A DNA stretch of 64,000 bases from Dolichospermum sp. FACHB-1091 (GTDB lineage Bacteria; Cyanobacteriota; Cyanobacteriia; Cyanobacteriales; Nostocaceae), in assembly GCF_014697585.1 (NCBI RefSeq), contig NZ_JACJSB010000002.1, positions 186,001 to 250,000 of the forward strand, written 5' to 3'. The notes beneath the pieces were generated by a model that was given only the letters and a program-made list of their open reading frames with translations, was not told the DNA's origin and did no database searches. Positions 26,051 through 33,887 of the stretch are shown piece after piece; within the stretch, counting starts at the first letter, position 1, and each line of letters opens with the position of its first letter. A program made the position numbers and the translations under genes.

Positions 26051-29000
26051 ATGGTTGTAGTGCGGAACTCTGTTCGTGAACTTTTAGAAGCTGCTTACTC
26101 CACTCTCAATTTTCAAGAGGGTGAACTTCTTGCTACAGATACTTCTCCTACTAACTTGACGCTAGAACAATGGATTGAAAAAGGAGATTGGCTATCTTTA
26201 GGTAAGCAAGTTGGGGCAGAAAAGATTTTTTTTGTTAACAATAATCCCATAATTGTTTTTGCTGGTGTAGAAGAAACTGAAGATGATGAAGTTTTGCGTC
26301 GTGTTTTTAACAAAATTTGGTGCATGGCAAGACCTCAATATTTATTTTTAGCAAAACAAGGTGAACTTGCTGTTTATGATTTAACTAAGCCTCCATCTAA
26401 AACTATTAAAGAGTGGCAAGACAAAGAATCATTGGCTGTTGCTAGAACTACAGCCGAGGTAGCATCAAAATTATATCAATATAGGCGTGAGCAAATAGAA
26501 TCTGGTAGATTATTTGAAGATCAGCGTTTTGGGACAGACAACCAACGGGCTGATCAATCTTTAATTCAGGATCTTAAGAGAGTCCGTTTTGCTCTCATGG
26601 ATGAAGGGCTTAGAGGAGATAAATTAAAATATGCTCATTCCCTTATAGGCAGATCAATTTTTATTAGATATTTAGAAGATAGAGAAATACTTTCGCGGGA
26701 GTATTTTGATGAAATAGCACAAAAAAATCCACAATGGCAAGCTTTATTAAATACACCAGAATTTCTACAACGTAATCTTGAGCCTGAAGCTAAACAATTT
26801 TATATCAGGATTCTAGAAAACAAAGATTTTACTTATGCACTTTTTGAGAGACTAGCTAATGATTTTAATGGAGATATGTTTCCCTCTGATCTTAAAGAGA
26901 AACAGGTAATTACAGCAGATCATCTCAAACTTTTACAAAGTTTTTTAAGGGGAGATTTTTCTTCAGCAAAACCATTATTTTTCTGGGCTTATAAATTCCA
27001 AATTATACCTATTTCCCTAATTAGTAGTATTTATGAAGAATTTTATCATGAAGAAAATGAAGAATCAGATGATTTTGGTACACACTATACACCTGGTTCG
27101 TTAGTAGAATATCTTCTTTCAAAAGTTCTTACTTCAGAACGTTTAAATACAAATCCTCGTGTTATTGATCCGTGTTGTGGTTCAGGAATATTTTTAGTTG
27201 AATCTTTTAGACGCATAATTCGCCATCATGTTTACAAAAGTAATGGTCGTCGATTAAGTGCGGACAGAATGAGGGATATTTTACGCGATCAAATCGCTGG
27301 AATTGAAATTAACGAAGAAGCCATACGCATAACCTCATTCAGCTTATATTTGGCTCTTCTTCACTACCAGGAAGCTCCAGATATACTTGAACAAATCAAA
27401 AATGGAGAACATCTACCCAATCTTATTTACCAAGATGGTTGGACTGATGATAAACAGCATTTTAATAATTTGCTTAGAGCAAATACTTTTGATATTGATT
27501 CAGCAATAAATAATAACAAGAAAATATTAAATAGGTTTAATAGTAATTGTGCTGATGTAGTAGTTGGTAATCCACCCTGGGGTTCAAATCCAACTGGATG
27601 GAATATAACATCTAAATGGTGTAAAACGCATGAATACCCAGTTGGAGATCAAGAACGCTCCCAAGCTTTTATATGGAGAGTGCTTGACTTACTACGTGAT
27701 AATGGTTGGGCATCTCTTTTAGTATCTACAGGTGTTTTATTAAAAACACACCAAAAAAGTCAAGAATTTAGGAAAGAGTGGCTAAAAAAAGTTGAACTGA
27801 AAGAAGTTATTAACTTTGCTCATGTCAGAGATGTTTTTTTTCGTCGAGCTACAAAAGGTCATAGAAAAAATAAAACATCTGCAAAAACTAGTAGTAAAAA
27901 ATCCAGAAAATCTTCTGCAATTGCTCCATTTGCTTCAGTTTTATTTTGCAAGAAAAGTGACGCACAAACTCCGAAAAACTATGTTTTGTACTGGTCAGCT
28001 AAAAAAACTGCAATGGTTAAGGAACTTCAAGCAGTTGTTTTGAGTGTTGTTGATCGTCATGTAGTAAGACAAGCAGACTTTTTGCGTAATAATACTCTTT
28101 GGAAAATTTACTGGTGGGGTAATCATAGAGATGTAGCCTTGGTATCCGCTATCAATTTATATACGCCTCTAAGCGTTTTACATAATCCAAATAATAGTGG
28201 GCAGGGTTTTACTAAAAGCATTAAAGAGAGAAAACCTTCAGATTGGTTAGTGGAATATCAACAATTACCAATAGATAATTTTACCAAATATGGAACTATT
28301 AATCCCGACTTGTTTATAGAACCACCTCCAGAAGTCAAGCGAAGAGGTAAACAAACCTTCTATCAAGGAGATAGATTACTTATAAAGCATGGTATTACTC
28401 AATCTTCCGGTAATAAAGGGCAGATTATAGCTCGTATGGAATCAGCTAAATTCTGCTTCACTAATTCAATTAACTGCATTAAATTAATTCAACCAGAAAC
28501 GTGGAAATATAAAGTTATTCTGGGGATTTTGTGGTCTTCACTGCCACGTTATTACTTTTTTCTGACTTCCAGTAAATGGGGTATATGGCATGATGGAATC
28601 TATATGGATGAATATCTAAATCTCCCAATTACTTTACCCACAGATAATAATCTGCGTGAGCGAATTATTCAGATTGTTGAAGAACTACAAAATTGGAATC
28701 CAGTTGAAAGATATGAATTAGTGAAGCAAGTAAGAGATTCACTGCTTAATACAATACCAATTATTTGGCTACTTATTGGGAGAATCAACTGTATAGCGGG
28801 TATGATATTTTTGTACAAGTTACACAATTATCAAATACTGTTAAATAATCAACTAAAAGATTTAGAGTATAGGTTAGATGAAGCAATATTTGATTTATAT
28901 GAGTTGAACATATCAGAACGTGATCTAATCAGAGATATGTGTGATGTTGGAATAGAATTTTTCTACAACCACAGTAATAGTCAGGCTGTGCAATCTTTAA

Positions 29001-29479
29001 ATATAAAATCTCTTCCAAAATTGCAAGGTACTATTGCAGATATTTCCAATATACGTGGTAATCAAAATCATATTCAAAGCTATATTTACACTTTTCTCAA
29101 TATTTGGAATCGTGAACTTGAACCTGATGGTGAGTTTAATTGGAAAGTCATTGATGCTGAAACAAATTCAAGTATGTTAGCTGTTGTATTTTCAACTCAA
29201 GAGAAAAATATTTCTCTACCAGACCGTTATAGTTCTAGTTCTAGCGAAGATGAATGGAAAGAAATATTAGGAAGTATTGGTAAACATAATTTAGTTCCTT
29301 ATGATAGTCATCAAATTTATATTGATGGTATGATTCGTGTAGTTAGCGATACTCAAATTATTATCATTAAGCGTAATGAAATGAGATTGTGGACTCGTAG
29401 TATGGCTCGTGAAGATGCTGAAGCTACCTTGCTACAAGCAATTCACTTACAAGAAACTAATCAGGGTGATGTGGAGTGA
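26051..29479 (+). CDS. Eco57I-type N6-adenine DNA methyltransferase (type IIG-like), transposon cargo
   Basis: The 1142-residue protein has a SAM-dependent methylase core. It shows FGTHYTPGSLVEYLLSKVLT (motif X region, ~340-360), VIDPCCGSGIFLVESF (motif I, from residue ~373) and VVVGNPPWGSNPTGW (motif IV NPPW at ~507-510). A target-recognition-like C-terminal half follows (KWGIWHDGIYMDEYLNLPI). The N-terminal ~330 residues contain an NNNPIIVFAGVEETE-type segment seen in large Eco57I/BREX-like enzymes; no clear nuclease motif was found there. It is followed after 6 bp by a PD-(D/E)xK candidate, so the two probably form a restriction-modification pair carried as cargo. Its own upstream region has no recognised operator. 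Confidence 0.85.
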   Translation: MVVVRNSVRELLEAAYSTLNFQEGELLATDTSPTNLTLEQWIEKGDWLSLGKQVGAEKIFFVNNNPIIVFAGVEETEDDEVLRRVFNKIWCMARPQYLFLAKQGELAVYDLTKPPSKTIKEWQDKESLAVARTTAEVASKLYQYRREQIESGRLFEDQRFGTDNQRADQSLIQDLKRVRFALMDEGLRGDKLKYAHSLIGRSIFIRYLEDREILSREYFDEIAQKNPQWQALLNTPEFLQRNLEPEAKQFYIRILENKDFTYALFERLANDFNGDMFPSDLKEKQVITADHLKLLQSFLRGDFSSAKPLFFWAYKFQIIPISLISSIYEEFYHEENEESDDFGTHYTPGSLVEYLLSKVLTSERLNTNPRVIDPCCGSGIFLVESFRRIIRHHVYKSNGRRLSADRMRDILRDQIAGIEINEEAIRITSFSLYLALLHYQEAPDILEQIKNGEHLPNLIYQDGWTDDKQHFNNLLRANTFDIDSAINNNKKILNRFNSNCADVVVGNPPWGSNPTGWNITSKWCKTHEYPVGDQERSQAFIWRVLDLLRDNGWASLLVSTGVLLKTHQKSQEFRKEWLKKVELKEVINFAHVRDVFFRRATKGHRKNKTSAKTSSKKSRKSSAIAPFASVLFCKKSDAQTPKNYVLYWSAKKTAMVKELQAVVLSVVDRHVVRQADFLRNNTLWKIYWWGNHRDVALVSAINLYTPLSVLHNPNNSGQGFTKSIKERKPSDWLVEYQQLPIDNFTKYGTINPDLFIEPPPEVKRRGKQTFYQGDRLLIKHGITQSSGNKGQIIARMESAKFCFTNSINCIKLIQPETWKYKVILGILWSSLPRYYFFLTSSKWGIWHDGIYMDEYLNLPITLPTDNNLRERIIQIVEELQNWNPVERYELVKQVRDSLLNTIPIIWLLIGRINCIAGMIFLYKLHNYQILLNNQLKDLEYRLDEAIFDLYELNISERDLIRDMCDVGIEFFYNHSNSQAVQSLNIKSLPKLQGTIADISNIRGNQNHIQSYIYTFLNIWNRELEPDGEFNWKVIDAETNSSMLAVVFSTQEKNISLPDRYSSSSSEDEWKEILGSIGKHNLVPYDSHQIYIDGMIRVVSDTQIIIIKRNEMRLWTRSMAREDAEATLLQAIHLQETNQGDVE

Positions 29480-29485
29480 CAAAGT

Positions 29486-30352
29486 ATGATACGTATACAA
29501 GGCAACAAGATATGGGCTAATCATGAAAAAAGAGTATTAAATATATTTACACTTGCTTTAAAAATGTTGAGTGAAAAGCCTACCCTTCCACTTGAAGAAA
29601 ACAACCTGAATAGAGAACTATACTTGTGTGCAAACCGTGTTAATGGAATGCTACTCAAAGAGAATAGAGGTCAAGGTATTGAATCAACTCTTATGTATGA
29701 ATCTAAGAATCAGCCTGATCCAGATGACAAGACTCGAACTAAGCGAGAAGATAAAATACCAGACTTTCAGTGGGGTTTCTGTGACTGTAAAGAGGCTGAT
29801 CCTGATAGAATGACCAAATATTTCATTATTGAATCTAAGAGATTAGGTTCTCCATCAAGTTCCACATGGATATTTAATAAAAACTATGTAGTTAATGGTA
29901 TTAAACGTTTTGTTGATCCTGAATGGGGTTATGGTAAATCATCAACTTCAGGTGCAATGATTGGCTACATTCAAGATATGGAATTGCAAACTATTTTGGA
30001 TGAAGTTAATACTAATGCTGCATCTGAGTTATTATCTAATATTACTATATCTTCTGATGGTGAACAACCAGATATCACAAGACTAGACCAAATATTAGAG
30101 CGTGAACAGATTCAACCTACGCCATTTGATCTGAGACATCTTTGGGTTGATTTAAAGCACCATTATCAAGATAAAGATAAAACAAACCAACAAATAGAAG
30201 AAGAAGTTAGTAAACCCAAGCAAACTAATAAAAAATCTAGAACGACCAACAAAAGTAAAGGTGGAGAACCTCCAGAAGAAGAGGTTAGTAAACCCAAGCA
30301 AACCAATAAGAAATCTAGAAATACTAAAAAAAGTAAAGCTGGAGAGCCTTGA
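29486..30352 (+). CDS. PD-(D/E)xK-like protein, putative restriction partner of the methylase
   Basis: The 288-residue protein starts 6 bp after the methylase stop. It contains IPDFQWGF (Asp93) and YFIIESKRLG (Glu116, Lys118), spaced as in PD-(D/E)xK nucleases, and a predicted helical N terminus. The last ~45 residues are lysine-rich, with two copies of EEEVSKPKQTNKKSR, a low-complexity tail. I do not recognise a named family. The operon position and nuclease-like motif suggest the cleavage subunit of the adjacent Eco57I-type system; this is inference. A GC-rich inverted repeat (CCCCTC / GAGGGG, about 30475-30500) downstream may end transcription. Confidence 0.65.
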   Translation: MIRIQGNKIWANHEKRVLNIFTLALKMLSEKPTLPLEENNLNRELYLCANRVNGMLLKENRGQGIESTLMYESKNQPDPDDKTRTKREDKIPDFQWGFCDCKEADPDRMTKYFIIESKRLGSPSSSTWIFNKNYVVNGIKRFVDPEWGYGKSSTSGAMIGYIQDMELQTILDEVNTNAASELLSNITISSDGEQPDITRLDQILEREQIQPTPFDLRHLWVDLKHHYQDKDKTNQQIEEEVSKPKQTNKKSRTTNKSKGGEPPEEEVSKPKQTNKKSRNTKKSKAGEP

Positions 30353-30537
30353 TTATTTAATATTTGAGCTTTTTGCAAAAATAAACAGGTATCAAAGAAA
30401 GTTATTTGATCAAGCGAAATTAATTGTTACAGCACTTCCCAGTGTTATGAGGTACAAGAACTCCACCCACAATCCCCTCCCCGCAATTGATGAGGGGGGT
30501 ATAATGTACTTCATAACAAAGGAATCTGCTGTATTAG

Positions 30538-30969
30538 CTAAATATAATTGTTCCCCAATTTCAGAACTAAATGTTGATAAATAACATCTAACCACACGGG
30601 AATCACAGCCTTACCTTCATCCAGGAATGCGATCGCTCTTTCCCTATCAAATTCTACCAAAGAAAGTGAATCATCCCGTGATAACAACATAAACCGCCTC
30701 CCCTGACCCGAAACAAACAACTCTGGTTCTTGTTCCTTGAGTTGTTTCAGAATAAAACAAGCAATATCAAAACTTATCCCCGTAGACAACCAATATACCA
30801 TAGCTGCCAACTCCACTAAATTAGACCTTGAATAATAAATACTGCGTCCCGTACCTGTATCACTAATTATAGGTATAACAATCCCCTTCTCTCGCCAATA
30901 CTGAATCTGGCGAAGGGTACAACCTGTCAATTGAGCCGCATCCTTACTTGTGAAAAAAGTTTCTTGCAT
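30538..30969 (-). CDS. MerR-type regulator of the CAST (CvkR-like)
   Basis: The 143-residue protein has the MerR winged-helix start (FFTSKDAAQLTGCTLRQIQY, WREKGIVIPI, TGTGRSIYYSRSNLVELAAM) and a helical C-terminal half without metal-binding cysteines. It is divergent from the cas12k fragment, with 67 bp between the two starts, the arrangement of CvkR repressors in Nostocales V-K CASTs, which switch off cas12k. Unlike tniQ and cas12k it looks full length and undamaged. It may still act on a related CAST elsewhere in the genome. The identity as CvkR rests on context and fold, not on a search. Confidence 0.8.
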   Translation of the reverse strand: MQETFFTSKDAAQLTGCTLRQIQYWREKGIVIPIISDTGTGRSIYYSRSNLVELAAMVYWLSTGISFDIACFILKQLKEQEPELFVSGQGRRFMLLSRDDSLSLVEFDRERAIAFLDEGKAVIPVWLDVIYQHLVLKLGNNYI

Positions 30970-30994
30970 AAAAAACCATTTTACAGAAAGAAAC

Positions 30995-31030
30995 TATAAT
31001 ACAGATATGTTAGTATTAGACAAATATGTT
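30995..31030 (+). promoter_or_regulatory. cas12k promoter with candidate CvkR operator
   Basis: A perfect -10 box (TATAAT, 30995-31000) is followed by an 11-bp direct repeat, ACAGATATGTT (31001-31011) and ACAAATATGTT (31020-31030), spaced 19 bp or about two helical turns. The position between the -10 box and the cas12k ATG would block transcription if bound by the divergent MerR protein. Confidence 0.5.
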
Positions 31031-31036
31031 TATTCT

Positions 31037-31603
31037 ATGAGCCAAATCACTATTCAGTGTCGTCTACTAGCCAGTGAGTTTACCCGTCAACAGTTATGGC
31101 AATTGATGGCAGAGAAAAACACGCCACTGGTTAACGAACTACTGATGCAAATGGGTAAACATCCAGAAATTGAAACCTGGCGACAAAAAGGTAAACATCC
31201 CACAGAAGTTGTTAAAGAACTGTGTGAATTGCTGAAAACTGATCCGCGCTTTATGGGGCAACCTGCAAGGTTTTACACCAGTGCCACAGCATTAGTAAAT
31301 TATATTTATAAATCCTGGTTTGCTCTGATGAAGGGTTATCAATCCCAATTAGATGGTAAATTACGCTGGTTAGAAATGCTCAATAGTGATGCTGAATTAG
31401 TAGAATACAGTGGCGTTTCATTAGATACTCTTCGTAATAAATCTACTGAAATTTTGGCTCAATTTGCATCACAAGAAACCAACGGAAATACACCCACCAA
31501 AAGTAAAAAGTCCAAAAAGGGGAAAAAATCTGAAAATATAGGTCGGTTTAATTTGGACGGAGCTTATGATAGTAAACAAACTATTGACCGTGAGGGACAA
31601 TAA
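31037..31603 (+). pseudogene. cas12k: 5' fragment of cas12k (Type V-K effector)
   Basis: The first ~175 residues match Cas12k as remembered: MSQITIQCRLLASEFTRQQL, LWQLMAEKNTPLVNELLMQM, ELLKTDPRFMGQPARFY, YIYKSWFALMKGYQSQLDGK, RWLEMLNSDAELVEYSG. A lysine-rich linker (TPTKSKKSKKGKK) follows. Normal Cas12k has about 640 residues; here the frame runs out of the FNLDGAYDS region straight into the transposon right end and stops at 31603 after 188 codons. The nuclease-dead RuvC region, tracrRNA gene and CRISPR repeats are all absent. The ATG at 31037 is chosen because homologues start MSQITIQ; in-frame upstream ATGs at 30950 and 31007 are rejected. RNA-guided targeting is not possible with this fragment alone. 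Confidence 0.9.
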
Positions 31604-31658
31604 TTTGGCAAGACGGACAATAACTTGTCAACGCGGTCAAATAATTTGGCAAGTGACA
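31588..31658 (+). repeat. CAST right end with TnsB-type repeats
   Basis: Three units lie head to tail: GGGACAATAATTTGGCAAGA, CGGACAATAACTTGTCAACG and CGGTCAAATAATTTGGCAAG, ending in TGACA at 31654-31658. Read inwards, the last ~45 bp match the left end at 25267. It overlaps the end of the truncated cas12k frame. Confidence 0.8.
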
Positions 31659-31674
31659 CTTGCTGTAAGTCTTA

Positions 31675-31746
31675 GGCCAGCAGCTGGATTTGAACCTGCG
31701 ACCTTCCGATTACAAGTCGGATGCACTACCACTGTGCTATGCTGGC
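31675..31746 (-). tRNA. trnT: tRNA-Thr (anticodon TGT)
   Basis: The 72-nt cloverleaf reads on the minus strand: acceptor GCCAGCA/TGCTGGC, D arm GCAC-AGTGGTA-GTGC, anticodon arm TCCGA-CTTGTAA-TCGGA (anticodon TGT) and T loop TTCAAAT. The T stem GCAGG/CCAGC has a central A-A mismatch and the discriminator base would be C, both slightly unusual. CCA is not encoded. Its 3' end lies 16 bp from the CAST right end. Confidence 0.9.
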
Positions 31747-31984
31747 GGTTGGTGTTGGCGGGAAGATTTTTTTATTCCCTCACCGATTACACATTATAGC
31801 CTCATGTAAATGATTTGTCTAGAGGGTAAACAAAATATTTTCTGTTTGTCAAAAATAGTCAAAACTAGCGGCCATGTTGTAGATTCATGCAAAAATATTT
31901 GGTAAAGTTCAATTTTGTATTCCTCATAACACAGCTAAGTGAAGGCGCGTAAAACCATTTGTTCTTTATAATATATAATCAGGC

Positions 31985-32905
31985 ATGACAGCATTAATAG
32001 GCAGAGATTTATTAAGTTTAGCGGATCTAAGTTCTGGGGAACTACAAGAACTGCTAGAATTGGCTACTCAACTCAAGTCAGAAAAACTCAAACTGCATTG
32101 TCAAAAGGTATTGGGGTTATTATTCTCCAAAGCTTCAACACGCACTAGAGTTAGTTTTACAGTAGCCATGTACCAATTAGGGGGACAGGTAATTGATCTT
32201 CACCCTAATGTAACTCAGGTGAGTCGAGGAGAACCTATCCAGGATACTGCTAGGGTATTAGATCGTTATTTGGATGTTTTAGCAGTTCGCACTTTTGCCC
32301 AACAGGAGTTGGAAACTTTTGCTAAATATGCGAAAATTCCTGTCATCAATGCCTTGACAGATTTAGAACATCCTTGTCAAATTCTAGCTGATTTGTTGAC
32401 AATTCAGGAAAAATTTGGGAGTTTAGCTGGTTTAACCTTAACTTATGTTGGTGATGGTAATAATGTCGCTAATTCCCTGATGTTGGGTTGTGCTTTAGTG
32501 GGAATGAATGTCAGAATAGCTTTTCCGTCAGGATATTCTCCAGATGCGGAAATTGTGGAAAAATCCAGAGCGATCGCTAATAATAAAACGGAGGTTCTGC
32601 TGACTCATGATCCTGAAGCAGCGGCTAAAGGTGCATCTGTGCTGTATACTGATGTTTGGGCAAGTATGGGACAAGAAACACAGGCCAATAATCGGTTTCC
32701 TGTTTTTCAACCCTATCAAATTTCTAAACAGTTATTAAGTCTTGCTGATCCAGAAGCAATTGTTTTACACTGTTTACCGGCACATCGTGGTGAGGAAATT
32801 ACTGAAGAGGTAATTGAAGGTTCACAGTCACGAGTTTGGGATCAAGCAGAAAATCGCCTACACGCTCAAAAAGCTTTACTAGCCAGTATTCTTGGGGCAA
32901 AATAA
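31985..32905 (+). CDS. argF: Ornithine carbamoyltransferase
   Basis: The 306-residue protein is full length. It contains the carbamoyl-phosphate motif SKASTRTRVSF, TEDLEHPCQILADLLT-like LEHPCQILADLLTIQE, the ornithine-side segments VGDGNNVANSLMLGCALVGM and TDVWASMGQE, and the catalytic HCLPAHRGEEI. It makes citrulline from ornithine and carbamoyl phosphate in arginine synthesis. The ATG is preceded by ATAATCAGGC without a strong ribosome site. No other arg gene is adjacent. Confidence 0.97.
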   Translation: MTALIGRDLLSLADLSSGELQELLELATQLKSEKLKLHCQKVLGLLFSKASTRTRVSFTVAMYQLGGQVIDLHPNVTQVSRGEPIQDTARVLDRYLDVLAVRTFAQQELETFAKYAKIPVINALTDLEHPCQILADLLTIQEKFGSLAGLTLTYVGDGNNVANSLMLGCALVGMNVRIAFPSGYSPDAEIVEKSRAIANNKTEVLLTHDPEAAAKGASVLYTDVWASMGQETQANNRFPVFQPYQISKQLLSLADPEAIVLHCLPAHRGEEITEEVIEGSQSRVWDQAENRLHAQKALLASILGAK

Positions 32906-32907
32906 CA

Positions 32908-32965
32908 GTAATGGTAATGGGTAATTGGTAATGGGTAATTGGTAATGGGTAATTGGTAATTGGTG
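32908..32965. repeat. Short tandem heptamer repeats (STRR), orientation 1
   Basis: Iterated TAATGGG/TAATTGG heptamers directly follow argF, then come TGCCTCT heptamers (about 32985-33004). These are typical of heterocystous cyanobacteria. They are the reverse complement of the array on the other side of lexA. Confidence 0.85.
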
Positions 32966-33054
32966 AAATTCTTATCTGCTTACTCTTGCCTCTTGCCTCT
33001 TGCCTATTATTTACCATAAATTTTCAATAAAAGCTTGTGAAGAGAAGAATTTTG

Positions 33055-33070
33055 TAGTACCAATGTTCTA
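33055..33070 (+). promoter_or_regulatory. LexA box upstream of lexA
   Basis: TAGTACCAATGTTCTA contains AGTAC-CAAT-GTTCT, an exact match to the filamentous-cyanobacterial LexA consensus RGTAC(N3)DGTWCB. It lies 37 bp before the lexA ATG, consistent with autorepression. Confidence 0.85.
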
Positions 33071-33106
33071 TGGGCATTTATTTATTATTCACTTCCCGAA
33101 AAAATT

Positions 33107-33712
33107 ATGGAACGTCTCACAGAACCGCAAAAAGAACTATACGAATGGTTGGTAGAATATATTAAATTAAATCAACATTCTCCCTCCATTCGCCAAATGA
33201 TGCAAGGGATGAATTTGAAATCTCCCGCACCAGTGCAAAGTCGTTTGGAACATTTACGCAATAAGGGCTATATTGGCTGGGACGAAGGTAGAGCCAGAAC
33301 TCTGCGTATACTTAATCCTCTGAAACAAGGTGTACCAATTTTAGGAACTATTGCCGCAGGTGGCTTGATAGAACCCTTCACAGACGCGGTAGAAATTATG
33401 GATTTAGCTAATTTATCATTACCTCCTAAAAGCTATGCTTTACGGGTCGCTGGGGATAGTATGATTGAAGATTTGATTGCAGATGGTGATGTAGTATTTT
33501 TGCGCCCGGTGGCTGAACCGAATCAATTAAAAAATGGGACTATTGTGGCTGCAAGGGTGGAAGGACACGGAACAACCTTAAAACGTTTTTATCGTCATGA
33601 TGATCTTGTCACTCTCAAACCGGCAAATCCTGATTACAATCCCATAGAAGTTCCCGCAGTGCAAGTGGAGGTACAAGGTTCTTTGGTGGGTATTTGGCGC
33701 AATTATAACTAA
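33107..33712 (+). CDS. lexA: LexA repressor
   Basis: The 201-residue protein has an N-terminal winged helix (ERLTEPQKELYEWLVEYIKL, SPSIRQMMQGMNLKSPAPVQ) and a C-terminal S24 peptidase-like domain. The Ala-Gly self-cleavage site is present (GTIAAGGLIEP), as are the catalytic Ser in AGDSMIEDL and Lys in TTLKRFYRH. Self-cleavage should therefore be possible, which is not true of all cyanobacterial LexA proteins. It represses DNA-damage genes or other regulons depending on the strain. A consensus LexA box precedes it. Confidence 0.96.
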   Translation: MERLTEPQKELYEWLVEYIKLNQHSPSIRQMMQGMNLKSPAPVQSRLEHLRNKGYIGWDEGRARTLRILNPLKQGVPILGTIAAGGLIEPFTDAVEIMDLANLSLPPKSYALRVAGDSMIEDLIADGDVVFLRPVAEPNQLKNGTIVAARVEGHGTTLKRFYRHDDLVTLKPANPDYNPIEVPAVQVEVQGSLVGIWRNYN

Positions 33713-33775
33713 AGGATGTCAGTAGTCAGTAGTCAGTGGTCAGTGGCAAATAAAAATAAGTGACTACTGATGATC

Positions 33776-33873
33776 ACCAATTACCAATTACCAATTACCA
33801 ATTACCAATTACCAATTACCAATTACCAATTACCAATTACCAATTACCCATTACCAATTACCAATTACCAATT
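33776..33873. repeat. Short tandem heptamer repeats (STRR), orientation 2
   Basis: About fourteen copies of the heptamer CCAATTA occupy almost the entire gap between lexA and the helicase gene, ending 14 bp before its ATG. One unit reads CCCATTA. Copy number is expected to vary between strains. Confidence 0.92.
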
Positions 33874-33887
33874 AATTATTCCAGTTT

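Larger units (their letters stand above)
25267..31658. mobile_element. Degenerate type V-K CRISPR-associated transposon (CAST) carrying restriction genes
   Basis: The element is ~6.4 kb. Its termini are inverted copies: left TGTCGCTTGCCAAATTAAAT then GACCACTTGACAAATTAATG; right, read inwards on the minus strand, TGTCACTTGCCAAATTATTT then GACCGCGTTGACAAGTTATT. Both ends hold several TnsB-type repeats (TGACAAATTAATTGTC). Gene order is left end, tniQ (shortened), cargo, MerR regulator, cas12k 5' fragment, right end. This is the order of cyanobacterial V-K CASTs minus tnsB, tnsC, most of cas12k, tracrRNA and CRISPR array. It could move only if another CAST supplied TnsB, TnsC and a guide complex. 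The 5 bases flanking each end (CAATC and CTTGC) do not match, so a clean target duplication is absent. Confidence 0.85.

Noticed and set aside
30261-30584. 107-codon plus-strand frame overlapping the end of the PD-(D/E)xK gene and the MerR gene
   Set aside because: It overlaps two better-supported genes in other frames and has no recognisable sequence.
31566-31799. 77-codon frame across the CAST right end and the tRNA
   Set aside because: It reads through the end repeats and the complement of the tRNA-Thr gene; not a protein gene.
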